DNA from: Bdellovibrionales bacterium
GTDB taxonomy: Bacteria > Myxococcota > XYA12-FULL-58-9 > SYDY01
Length of the DNA: 17,694 nt
NCBI GenBank assembly: GCA_005801425.1
Contig: SYDY01000074.1
Coordinates: 1-17,694, forward strand
Direction: 5' to 3'
Below are positions 1 to 7,814 of this stretch, one piece after another; within the stretch, counting starts at the first letter, position 1, and each line of letters starts with the position of its first letter. A program made the translations under genes and the position numbers. The notes under the pieces are model-generated. The model was given only the letters and a program-made list of their open reading frames with translations, was not told the DNA's origin and did not search any database.

Positions 1-229
1 AACCCGGCCTCGCCATGCCGTGTAAACGGACCGGACCGCATTCCCACAAAAGCGTTGTGACGCGATCAAAAAATACAATCAAGTCCCAAACATCATGCGC
101 GTCACGTGGCTTTTGTGGAAGGCGGGAGGAACCTGCACACGCAATGGCGAAAGAACGATATGCGATTCCATTTTCATGATGAATATGCAGCTTGTTTGAT
201 GTGTGACCGCGTAAGGTCAGTTAAGATGT
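1..229. other. No recognised gene at left edge
   Basis: I see no gene I can name here. One plus-strand frame is open from the window edge (base 3) to a TGA at 177-179, ending in residues KERYAIPFS; it could be the C-terminal tail of a gene that starts outside the window, but I do not recognise it. On the minus strand an ATG at 41-39 is open to the edge for only 13 codons and has no Shine-Dalgarno sequence. A short 5-bp hairpin (TGACC/GGTCA, about 203-219) lies just past the stop of the minus-strand gene at 230 but has no T-run, so it is not a convincing terminator. Confidence 0.4.
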
Positions 230-2272
230 TTAACGAACAACAAACGTTGTATCCGCCGTACCCACGTTACCCGCTTCATCGCTCACCCACAGGGTGGCGG
301 TATGCGATCCAGGTGCAAGGCCCAATTGCTTCCATGAGAATGTTTCGCGCAAGCCATCAAGTACACCATCTTCAGGACGTATAGGACGTGGATCTTGACC
401 ATCGAGACTCACACGCGCATCGCGCAATGGCCCCACCGCATCAAATACTTCTGCAGTAATCTGGCCTCGTCCATCCACAAAAAACGATGGAATCGAGGGC
501 GCGGTACGGTCAAGCGGTATACTTCGCGAGACCATTTGGTCATCGCGCTCTTCACCCACCGCATTGCTTGCGAAATCAGATGCTGTCACCCGAAACACCA
601 CCTGCCCTTCAGGCAAACGCGACGATTCAAAACTAAAAAATTCGTTTTCAATGCGATCACCAAGAATAATCCATGCGCCATCAGGCAATACACGCGCTTC
701 CAGTTTAAAACGCAGCGTATCGCCATTGGCATCTTCCGCATGCCACGTCACCGTTTGCATGCCTGGTATATTGGCCTTGCCATTTTGGACTTTAAGACCA
801 CGCTGCTCAACAATCGCCTTGCTCATGGCTTTTTTATCCACACCCAACAAGGGCTCTTCTGGCTTGTACACGGGATACATGCTCACGCCCGCAGGCAATG
901 TTTCAACGCGCTGCAACCGAGGTGCTTGATTTTTCCTGCGATAGGCCAGCGTCATGCGATAAACCGTCGGCGATGCGCTGCCACCCCCACGCAGCTCTGC
1001 ACGGATCTGAACAAAACGCGCTGGGCTTGCACGCTCTGACCAATCGCTCCATGTGGCGTCAGGATCACTGGTTTGCCCTGTACGCAATGACAGCTTGACC
1101 GAAGTTCCCGAGGGGATACGCCCTACCGATGCAACACGACCAAATTCCGCATGCATGCCCGCATCAAGCACATGACTTAAAAATATTCCCGTTTCTGCCA
1201 ACGGCTCGCTTATTTCTATGACCTGTGCAATCCCATTGGTCACCGCAATGATGTTTTTTTCCGAAGGCACAAGCCACATGATGCGTTCTGGATCCACCTG
1301 CAACAGCATGCTGATCCGGCGCTTCTCTTTGGAGATCCCATAAATACGACCGTGTGGATCTTTCTCGTCCACGCCGCCCGTTGCAACCAGCAATGTGCCA
1401 TTTTTCTGCATCGCAAGCGCAAAAACCACCTCATCATCGGAGCCTGCCAATGTTTGCGTGCTGCCATCCATATTCAGTGCAAGCACTTGGCTTGCCACTT
1501 TGGGCGTACCTTTCCCTTCCAAAATCGCAGCGGCACCGGTGACACCTGCCACAAACACCTGATCCCCATGGATCACCATACTCGTTACTTCGGTGTGGCC
1601 CGTATCGTAGATTGCGCGAAACGTAGATTTTGTATCTTCGGCGCGATACACAATGCCTTTGCTACCACCCCCCACAAAAACGCCCAGGGCCTTATCGTAG
1701 GCCATACTGCGCAAATGTTCTTGCTCACTTTTAAATAAAACGCTCGGTTTTTCAGAGAATTTACCGATTGCCATCACACGCCCGGGCGATCCCGTCGCCA
1801 TGAGCACGCCGCCCTTAAGATCACCAACGATGTCCCAAATGTATTTCACATCGGCCATGGGCATCTCAGAACGCTCATTTTTTTTGCCGATACGTACAAT
1901 CTTCGCAGGGTTGGTCAGCGCAAGCCACAACGATCCATCGGGATGCGCATAGCTTGCGGTTACCACGCCTTCTGATTTGCCTAAATTTGTGCGCTTGCCT
2001 TTGGCATCCACACGTTCCACATCACCATCTTGCCAAACCAATGCAATGCTCTGATCAAGCCATGCCGCAACATCCACAATCGTGCGCGACACATCTTCAA
2101 AGAGCATGCGATGCACAGGTGGCAACGCAACTTCGCCATCTTCACTGAGTGTGGTCGATTCGGGATCACCCTCGAGAAATGTGCCAAAGCCTTCGAGCTC
2201 AAAAAATTTTGATTCGTCGGCATGTGCGTTACCTGCCATCATCATTGCAGAGAGCAACAACATCCACTTCAT
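230..2272 (-). CDS. Secreted beta-propeller / Ig-like domain protein
   Basis: A 680-residue exported protein of unknown function. The chosen ATG (2272-2270) begins a clean signal peptide, MKWMLLLSAMMMAGNAHA followed by DE; a start seven codons upstream would put acidic residues in front of it. Roughly residues 40-355 are beta-propeller-like, with repeated blade patterns such as GSLWLALTNPAKIVRIG and GGVLMATGSPGRVMAIG. A middle segment (about 365-455) contains the TWSDWSE...ARFVQIRAEL pattern seen in other secreted propeller proteins. The C-terminal third looks like two Ig/FN3-type beta-sandwiches, the last ending TLWVSDEAGNVGTADTTF. The ATG overlaps the TAA of the upstream S55 gene (TAATG), so the two are probably translationally coupled and co-transcribed. 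The family features point to a periplasmic or extracellular scaffold or sensor; no catalytic residues are evident. Confidence 0.85.
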   Translation of the reverse strand: MKWMLLLSAMMMAGNAHADESKFFELEGFGTFLEGDPESTTLSEDGEVALPPVHRMLFEDVSRTIVDVAAWLDQSIALVWQDGDVERVDAKGKRTNLGKSEGVVTASYAHPDGSLWLALTNPAKIVRIGKKNERSEMPMADVKYIWDIVGDLKGGVLMATGSPGRVMAIGKFSEKPSVLFKSEQEHLRSMAYDKALGVFVGGGSKGIVYRAEDTKSTFRAIYDTGHTEVTSMVIHGDQVFVAGVTGAAAILEGKGTPKVASQVLALNMDGSTQTLAGSDDEVVFALAMQKNGTLLVATGGVDEKDPHGRIYGISKEKRRISMLLQVDPERIMWLVPSEKNIIAVTNGIAQVIEISEPLAETGIFLSHVLDAGMHAEFGRVASVGRIPSGTSVKLSLRTGQTSDPDATWSDWSERASPARFVQIRAELRGGGSASPTVYRMTLAYRRKNQAPRLQRVETLPAGVSMYPVYKPEEPLLGVDKKAMSKAIVEQRGLKVQNGKANIPGMQTVTWHAEDANGDTLRFKLEARVLPDGAWIILGDRIENEFFSFESSRLPEGQVVFRVTASDFASNAVGEERDDQMVSRSIPLDRTAPSIPSFFVDGRGQITAEVFDAVGPLRDARVSLDGQDPRPIRPEDGVLDGLRETFSWKQLGLAPGSHTATLWVSDEAGNVGTADTTFVVR

Positions 2273-3957
2273 TATCGCGCCCTCGCAACCCAAAAATGTG
2301 TCTCGGTTTTGCCCACAACAGCCCCTGGTGCATCAATGATATCGCTCCAGAGGATCTGCTGTTTCATCACCGAAGCCCCAAGTCCTGTCCCCAACGCCAC
2401 CACGGCCGTAGGCGGCACGCCACCCAACTGTAAATCACCCACGCGCGCGCCTGGCGCATCTTCTGCCACCACGCGTACATAAATCTTTCCTGTAGGATAC
2501 ACGTGACGCGCCTTTTCCAAAATATCTTCGAAGTTTTGGGGTTCAGGCGATGTCCCTAAATCCTTGTCTTTCGCAGCAACGGCTTTGGCATCCATCACCT
2601 GCAACGACAATTTTTTATTTTTCCACGAAGGTGCAATCGGAACATCTATTTTGAACAACCGCGACGGCCCTTGATCGGCACGCAACGTCACTTCCGCTTG
2701 CAAGCGTTCATTCACGCGCAGATGGGACTTGGCCACATGCACCGACGTAATCTCCTCAAGCAGAGGTGTCACATCCACGGTAATATCCACCGTGATTTTC
2801 GCTTGGGGTGGCACACCAAATTGCGATTGCCACAACGGCGTAAATCGCGATGATACATCCATGGCCGATGCCAAAAATAAACGACCATCGCCTTCGGCAC
2901 TATGCACCGTATGGATCGCTACAGGGGCGTGGGATCCAAACAGCAATTGGGCATCCATGATCACGCGCCCACGACTCCCCATTTCAAGCTGCCCCGACAT
3001 CACACTGGCGAGACCCATCGCCAACAACTGCGGCGTAAGCTCAGGATCCCGCGCAACCGAAAAACGAAATTTTCGCAATTCACCCTTCACATGCATGGTG
3101 CCTTGCACTTCAAGCATGGGCGGTGGAGATCCCAAAATCCCCGCAATGGCCGTAAGGCGATCTTGCACAAATTCGCCCACAATGGCCCCAGGATTGGACA
3201 TTTTGAAGGATCGTGCTGCCGACGCCATCGTATTCACAATGGTCGCTTTGCACATGGGCAAACTCGCTGCACCAAGCGATTGAAACGGATGACCAAATGC
3301 AAGCACACGATTGCCATCCACCGTGGTCACAGTTCCCGTGGCCGCCACATTCACATCGCCATCGATAAGTTTAACAGCAACTGCGTCACCCGGTACCAAC
3401 GTTTCTTTCGTGCTGCTTGGGGATGTGCCGCTTCCGCCCGCAGCCATCGGTCCTAACCCCCGCGCCTCAAACCACGGCGCAAAGGCCTCTTGCACAAATC
3501 CCGGCACACCCACCAACGTCAAAGGCGTTGCGATGGGTTGTGCACTGCCAAATGCATTGTCACGTGATGCAATCGCACCGCGCCAATTCCGTTTTTCCTC
3601 AGGCAATTCGTGCACTGCACGCATAGGTCCAATGGGCGTGATCCCGGCTATGGGTTCTTTGGCAAACATGGCAAAGCTGTAGCCAAGTGCGCCAATCAAT
3701 CGATCACCGATAAAGCACGGACTCCCGCTCATACCCGCCACAACGCCGGTAAACTCAGGCTTCTCCCCGAGCAACCGCACGACCACCACCGGAAGACCCG
3801 GCCCCAAAAAGTCCTGCATCACCCCGCGAACCACAAAATCAAAAGGTTCAACGGTGTGGCCTTGAAAAACCGTTAAACAATGGCCCTTTTGCCCAATCAC
3901 CACCTCAGCGTCCGGGGTTGTTGCCCAGAGCGCCGCCATCCATATCCATGTCATCAT
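2272..3957 (-). CDS. SpoIVB-like peptidase S55 domain protein
   Basis: A 561-residue protein from the chosen ATG at 3957; a second ATG follows at once at 3954, and a TTG at 4047 would add 30 residues in front of the hydrophobic segment. The N-terminus (MMTWIWMAALWATTPDA) looks like a weak signal peptide, so it probably acts in the envelope. Near residue 77 is the S55 serine motif GMSGSP, followed by FIGDRLIGALGYSF and EPIAGITPI, matching the end of the Bacillus SpoIVB peptidase. About 145 residues later comes RVLAFGHPF (His near 223), which matches the SpoIVB histidine region. In SpoIVB the His precedes the Ser; here the order is reversed, as in related acidobacterial and myxobacterial proteins known to me. 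The C-terminal part (about 290-561) is beta-rich and unassigned. It is the first gene of a two-gene unit with the propeller protein. Proteolytic activity is inferred, not certain. Confidence 0.82.
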   Translation of the reverse strand: MMTWIWMAALWATTPDAEVVIGQKGHCLTVFQGHTVEPFDFVVRGVMQDFLGPGLPVVVVRLLGEKPEFTGVVAGMSGSPCFIGDRLIGALGYSFAMFAKEPIAGITPIGPMRAVHELPEEKRNWRGAIASRDNAFGSAQPIATPLTLVGVPGFVQEAFAPWFEARGLGPMAAGGSGTSPSSTKETLVPGDAVAVKLIDGDVNVAATGTVTTVDGNRVLAFGHPFQSLGAASLPMCKATIVNTMASAARSFKMSNPGAIVGEFVQDRLTAIAGILGSPPPMLEVQGTMHVKGELRKFRFSVARDPELTPQLLAMGLASVMSGQLEMGSRGRVIMDAQLLFGSHAPVAIHTVHSAEGDGRLFLASAMDVSSRFTPLWQSQFGVPPQAKITVDITVDVTPLLEEITSVHVAKSHLRVNERLQAEVTLRADQGPSRLFKIDVPIAPSWKNKKLSLQVMDAKAVAAKDKDLGTSPEPQNFEDILEKARHVYPTGKIYVRVVAEDAPGARVGDLQLGGVPPTAVVALGTGLGASVMKQQILWSDIIDAPGAVVGKTETHFWVARAR

Positions 3958-4097
3958 CGTCCACACATCTATGTATGTATAACGCCGAGGTGTGAGGTGA
4001 CAATGAAGGGGCAAAAGACCTGCACGTAAAACGATTTTTCTCCTCAATCAACATACGAAAAGACGACCCGCGATCAAGCGTTTGGATACAATTAATT
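3958..4097. promoter_or_regulatory. Divergent intergenic region
   Basis: This 140-base gap separates the minus-strand S55 gene from the plus-strand phosphatase gene and must hold both promoters. On the plus strand TACAAT (4087-4092) is a good -10 match and ends five bases before the ATG at 4098. No convincing -35 lies 16-19 bases upstream, and there is no Shine-Dalgarno sequence. On the minus strand AGGAGA at about 4044-4039 resembles a ribosome-binding site, but it sits about 80 bases upstream of the preferred S55 start at 3957. Confidence 0.5.
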
Positions 4098-7058
4098 ATG
4101 TCCCCAAAAGTAGGTCCCCCCCCAGCGCATCACGCCTCTGTTCAAGAACCGCCCGCAACAAAAGCAACCGACCTCCCGAAAGCATGCGAACAGATTAAGC
4201 TGCCCGAGGGTTATGCCATTCAAAAAGTGACGAAAGAAAAAGATGGAAATATCAAATTTGAAATAAAAACGCCTGACGGAACCAACAAGACGATAAAAAT
4301 CCCCAAATCAGAAATTAAAGAAGGAAAACGTGCCGATGGAGGGGCATACAATTTAGGTGAGATCAAAGGGAAACTGATGGCTGGGTTGTTGCTTCCCGAG
4401 AATCCCACTTTTCCTATCACGTGGTCCGATGCAAATAGCTCGGCAGGCTTACCGGAGAACACTGTTTATTTGAGTAACAATCCAAAGGTACGCGAACAAC
4501 CATATCGTATGATACTCGTTGGGCAGAACATCGGAATAGGCGCAACATTTGATGAGGCCAAAGCGTTTCTACACACTGCAGCGAGTCCAACGCCGTCGCC
4601 CATCGCCCCAGCACAACCAAAACAACCAAGCCTAGTTACAGGATTGGAAGTTCCAAAACCAAATAAGAATAAGACAACTACCGTAGCGGCAAGACCGCAA
4701 ATCGTTACGGTCCCACAGAACGCAGAGACAGGCTTCGATAAGTTAGCAACTGCGACCGAAGGCATAAGAAGAAGTGAAAATGCCGCTCCTGGTGCATTAG
4801 GTGTGGTAACAGCCGTAGACACACGCGTGAGCTTTACCAAAGCTGACGGTACAGCAATCCAGATCAATGCCAACCGCATTGGTGGCCCACCAGCGACACA
4901 TATTGCGATGGGCGCACCTAACACTGCGGAAGGCGCTCATACTCCGAACGTCCTTCGAGCATTGATACACGAAGGCAGCAACACCATCGTCAACTTAAGA
5001 CAACCGACAGAAACAAAATATTCTTCCGCCTGTTGGCATCCAACAACAGTGGGTGAGCAAACCACGTTAAAGGATGGTCAGACGACTATTCAATGCACGA
5101 GCGCCATACCTCTTGGTGATCCCAAGCTAGGCACAAAATACGTTCTTGACGTCAATATTGATGGAAAATCAAAGAAGATCACCGTTTACAATTTTGAAAA
5201 ATGGGTAGACAAAGAAGCGCCGCCTGAGGGTCGCCAGCTCGAAAAATTTCGCCAAATCGTGCGCAAAGATCAAGAGATCAAGGGACCGTTGGTCGTTCAT
5301 TGCGCAGGTGGCGTAGGACGCACAGGGACCTTTATTCTCCAAGATCAAATGCATACCGCTGCCGCGCGTGGAAAGACATGGACGAGGGACGATCTACACA
5401 CGGCCATCATCAAGCTCCGCGAAGAACGGGCGAAGAATCCAGGACAGGAGATGGTACAAACAGAGACGCAGCTTGCTAGTTTGTACGCTGAATTGGATTC
5501 ATTGCATGCGACGACGGCTGCCGAGCTTGCAAAAGCAATTCAGCTGCCCGAGGGTTATGTCATTCAAAAAGCGACAAAAGAAAAAGATGGCAACATCAAA
5601 TTTGAAATCAAAACGCCTGAAGGAACCACTAAGACGATAAAAATCCCCAAATCAGAGATCAAAGAAGGAAAACGTGCCCATGGGGGGACATACAATATAG
5701 GTGAGATCAAAGGAAAACTGATGCTGGGCTTGTTGCTGCCCGAAGGGTTCGTAAACAAGCAGAGCAATTCCGAAGAACCTGTTTTTAAGTGGTCCGATGC
5801 AAAGACATCGGATGGTTTACCTCCGGGGACGATTTACAACGCAAAAGGGTATTGCTTGAAGGGAGCAGGTACCAACGCCCAGCTATTAGGCAAGACGATT
5901 GCTCAGGCCAATGATCATCTCGCAAAAACGCCAAGCGGATCAACACAACAAAACATCGAGATATACAAATTATTTCTGAGACCCGATGATCAGCTCGCAC
6001 AAGCGTCACTAGCAGTAAATACTTCCTCACAAGACGCCATGCTGTCTGAGACGGTGAAGGCATTGCAAACTTTCATCATCAATAACCAAGCACTTGGACT
6101 CACATGGTCTGACGCGCAATCATGTGAGGCACTTACAATTCATAACACCGTCTATTACGACAAAACAGCCAAAGAATTCCGCGTAGTCTTGAATGAGAAT
6201 CAGAATCGTCGGCCGACCACAGAATCACTTACAGACACACTCCTAAAATCCCAAGCAGCACTGGAGAACGCAGCCTGCGCAATCACCTTCGGAACGATGT
6301 GGAGTCCACTTACGGCTTCACACCAAGTACGCAACGGCATGGCACGCGACAAGATGGCTTCTGGTGGCGCCGTATACCGTTCAGAAAAGGATAATCAGTT
6401 TTATTACCTCGCATCGCAGAGCGCTAATCCCAAACCACTCGGCTCAGATCGCGACAAGGCTGCGGCCACGCTCGCTTCTATCAAAAAATCCGAGCTTGAA
6501 AATCTAGCCGTCCCGAAAAAAGTCCATTTTGCTCATACCGATCGTGTCACGACGTTCACGTATGAGAAAGAAAAACCCATCTATGTCCAAGTAGAGCTAC
6601 ACGCCGGAAGGATGACAGATGCGCAAGAACTTGCGTTTAAACTTGTCACAACACCCTTAGACGAGATTCAAAGATTACTAAGAAAAACGGCAGACGAGAC
6701 GCCACTCACACAGGCAGAAATACAATCACTTAAGACTGCGCTCGCCGAAACAGAGAAGGCTTTAATGGAACAAGTTAAGGGACTCACTCCCACTCCCCAA
6801 AGCACAGATGATGCCGAAATTGTGGCTCGCTTGGCATCGGTTGCCATTGAAGCTCGGAATTATATCCAAAAACACATTTCTGAGGACATTCCACCACACA
6901 TACATTTGAAAATGATCGATCATCATGCAAGCATGATCGTGGACAATGCTGATACAGAAGGCCAACGCGCGAATATCTACACGCAAGTACAAGCCCCACG
7001 TGGCTATACTCAGTGGTGCAAAACCCATGGGTTATCGCCGATTGAGCCGATTGAATAG
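4098..7058 (+). CDS. Multidomain protein tyrosine phosphatase with repeats
   Basis: A 986-residue protein with no signal peptide or membrane segment. It starts with a Pro-rich tail (1-30). Residues about 225-470 form a complete classical tyrosine-specific phosphatase: a substrate-side segment with NLRQPTE and CWHP; a WPD-like loop with W369 and general acid D371 (WVD); the P-loop HCAGGVGRTG with nucleophile C402 and R408; and the Q-loop MVQTETQ with Q454 and Q458. All catalytic residues are present, so it should dephosphorylate phosphotyrosine. The phosphatase lies between two near-identical 67-residue modules (35-101 and 483-549). Each is followed by a module with a W-S-D-A signature (W109, W565), with two more degenerate copies at W670 and W735. 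The C-terminus (about 830-986) is largely helical. I do not recognise the repeats. A -10-like TACAAT sits five bases before the ATG. An effector role against eukaryotic or prey signalling is inference. Confidence 0.88.
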   Translation: MSPKVGPPPAHHASVQEPPATKATDLPKACEQIKLPEGYAIQKVTKEKDGNIKFEIKTPDGTNKTIKIPKSEIKEGKRADGGAYNLGEIKGKLMAGLLLPENPTFPITWSDANSSAGLPENTVYLSNNPKVREQPYRMILVGQNIGIGATFDEAKAFLHTAASPTPSPIAPAQPKQPSLVTGLEVPKPNKNKTTTVAARPQIVTVPQNAETGFDKLATATEGIRRSENAAPGALGVVTAVDTRVSFTKADGTAIQINANRIGGPPATHIAMGAPNTAEGAHTPNVLRALIHEGSNTIVNLRQPTETKYSSACWHPTTVGEQTTLKDGQTTIQCTSAIPLGDPKLGTKYVLDVNIDGKSKKITVYNFEKWVDKEAPPEGRQLEKFRQIVRKDQEIKGPLVVHCAGGVGRTGTFILQDQMHTAAARGKTWTRDDLHTAIIKLREERAKNPGQEMVQTETQLASLYAELDSLHATTAAELAKAIQLPEGYVIQKATKEKDGNIKFEIKTPEGTTKTIKIPKSEIKEGKRAHGGTYNIGEIKGKLMLGLLLPEGFVNKQSNSEEPVFKWSDAKTSDGLPPGTIYNAKGYCLKGAGTNAQLLGKTIAQANDHLAKTPSGSTQQNIEIYKLFLRPDDQLAQASLAVNTSSQDAMLSETVKALQTFIINNQALGLTWSDAQSCEALTIHNTVYYDKTAKEFRVVLNENQNRRPTTESLTDTLLKSQAALENAACAITFGTMWSPLTASHQVRNGMARDKMASGGAVYRSEKDNQFYYLASQSANPKPLGSDRDKAAATLASIKKSELENLAVPKKVHFAHTDRVTTFTYEKEKPIYVQVELHAGRMTDAQELAFKLVTTPLDEIQRLLRKTADETPLTQAEIQSLKTALAETEKALMEQVKGLTPTPQSTDDAEIVARLASVAIEARNYIQKHISEDIPPHIHLKMIDHHASMIVDNADTEGQRANIYTQVQAPRGYTQWCKTHGLSPIEPIE
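4200..4400 (+). repeat. Intragenic direct repeat, copy 1
   Basis: A 201-base in-frame segment beginning CTGCCCGAGGGTTATG, matched without gaps by 5544-5744 exactly 1344 bases (448 codons) downstream. I count about 22 differences, roughly 89% identity, many of them at third codon positions. It encodes residues 35-101 of the phosphatase protein (LPEGYAIQ ... GLLLPE). Such close similarity inside one gene points to a recent duplication or ongoing gene conversion. Confidence 0.93.
5544..5744 (+). repeat. Intragenic direct repeat, copy 2
   Basis: The second copy of the 201-base segment at 4200-4400, encoding residues 483-549 (LPEGYVIQ ... GLLLPE), directly after the phosphatase domain. The two copies bracket the phosphatase, so recombination between them would remove the phosphatase while keeping the reading frame. 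Confidence 0.93.
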
Positions 7059-7071
7059 GGCTGTGAGCGCT

Positions 7072-7107
7072 AGGGTCAGCGCCGGGGTCAGCGTCGGGGT
7101 CATAGAT
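7072..7107 (+). repeat. 12-base tandem repeat, three units
   Basis: Three consecutive 12-base units, AGGGTCAGCGCC, GGGGTCAGCGTC and the partly degraded GGGGTCATAGAT, lie 13 bases past the phosphatase stop codon. They contain no T-run and no strong hairpin, so I do not call a terminator. Read on the minus strand they would give a DPDADPGADPSA-like peptide, but no supported gene lies there. Confidence 0.7.
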
Positions 7108-7154
7108 CGCATATTTCACTTTACGTCAACATGCGTCATTTACACATCCGCGCC

Positions 7155-7189
7155 CTGACAAGGCTTAGTCCTAGGACTAAACTAAGCCC
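7155..7189 (+). promoter_or_regulatory. Promoter and palindromic operator of the toxin-antitoxin locus
   Basis: CTGACA (-35, 7155-7160), a 17-base spacer and TAAACT (-10, 7178-7183) make a near-consensus promoter, with the ATG six bases further on. The expected transcription start therefore falls on or next to the ATG, giving a leaderless mRNA. The spacer holds a perfect 16-base palindrome, TTAGTCCTAGGACTAA (7165-7180), flanked by the wider inverted repeat GGCTTAG (7162-7168) / CTAAGCC (7182-7188). A palindrome over the promoter directly before an antitoxin gene is the usual site of autorepression by Phd-type antitoxins. Confidence 0.8.
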
Positions 7190-7431
7190 ATGGCAACTTC
7201 ATCCCCTGAAATCATCAACATTCACCAAGCCAAAACGCATCTCTCGCAATTGCTTGCACGCGTGATGAAGGGTGAAGAACTCGTTATCGCAAAAAATGGC
7301 GTTCCGTGCGCGCGTCTTGTTCCGTTAGACACACGAAAGACACCACGCAAACCAGGATTGTCAACGTGCCAGACTCGTTTTTTGAAGAGCTTCCACCCCA
7401 TGAGCTTCACGCCTGGGAGGAAGACCGATGA
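7190..7431 (+). pseudogene. Phd/YefM-type antitoxin, frameshifted
   Basis: The first 56 codons encode a typical Phd/YefM DNA-binding antitoxin: INIHQAKTHLSQLLARVMKGEELVIAKNGVPCARLVPL. After PG56 (about 7357) the frame goes out of register. The original C-terminus is still readable in another frame as IVNVPDSFFEELPP ... AWEEDR and ends in a TGA at 7429-7431, overlapping the toxin ATG (ATGA). In the starting frame translation instead runs on to 7528 with a sequence unlike the family. The offset equals a net loss of one base modulo three, most simply a small deletion in the hinge between the DNA-binding domain and the toxin-binding tail. The product may still bind the operator upstream, but its toxin-neutralising tail is gone. 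Confidence 0.85.
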
Positions 7432-7813
7432 AGGCACTGCTCGACACCCACGCTTTGCTCTGGTGGCTTGCGGATCCAACGCGTTTGAGTGTGACGGCGT
7501 ACGATATCATTGCAAATCCAGACAATGAAATTTTCGTATCGCTGCAAGTTTCTGCGAAATAGCGACCAAACACCGGCTAGGAAAACTTCCTGGTGTTGCG
7601 TCTTTGCTCATTGATATTCCTGGCGCACTGACTGCTTCAGGTTTAAAGGACCTTGTGATTGCGTGCACCCATGCTCACATGGCAGGGGCTTTTTCACACG
7701 CCCATCGTGATCCGTTTGATCGCATGATCGCGGCCCAAGGGATCATCGAACGTCTTCCCGTATTGAGCATCGATCCCATGATCACCGCATTGGGTGCAAC
7801 AGTGATGTGGTAG
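7428..7813 (+). pseudogene. PIN-domain (VapC-type) toxin, frameshifted
   Basis: Starting at ATG 7428, the frame reads MKALLDTHALLWWLADPTRLS, the classic start of a PIN ribonuclease with the first catalytic Asp (D6). It stops at a TAG at 7560-7562. The rest continues in a shifted frame from about 7556: EIATKHRLGKLPG, then AHRDPFDRMIAAQGI and LPVLSIDP, carrying the remaining acidic residues, to a TAG at 7811-7813. The family usually has S-A-W-E-I-A at the break; here only S-A then E-I-A remain, which fits loss of four bases including the Trp codon. As written, the nuclease cannot be made in full. It follows the antitoxin with an ATGA overlap and ends one base before the convergent PlsC gene. 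Confidence 0.87.
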
Positions 7814-7814
7814 C

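Noticed and set aside
1-41. Minus-strand ATG at 41 open to the window edge
   Set aside because: Only 13 codons are visible, with no Shine-Dalgarno sequence or convincing promoter; a gene start cannot be supported.
395-1039. Plus-strand open frame of 214 codons inside the propeller gene
   Set aside because: The composition (Arg/His/Cys-rich) is typical of antisense translation, and the minus strand carries a signal peptide and coherent domains.
6784-7119. Minus-strand open frame with a DPDADPGADPSA repeat
   Set aside because: The peptide repeat comes only from the 12-base tandem repeat past the phosphatase stop; the rest is antisense to the phosphatase gene and has no family features.
7428-7813. 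Programmed frameshift in the toxin gene
   Set aside because: There is no slippery heptamer or downstream structure at the break, the conserved Trp codon is missing, and the antitoxin is also out of frame; decay or sequencing indels are simpler.
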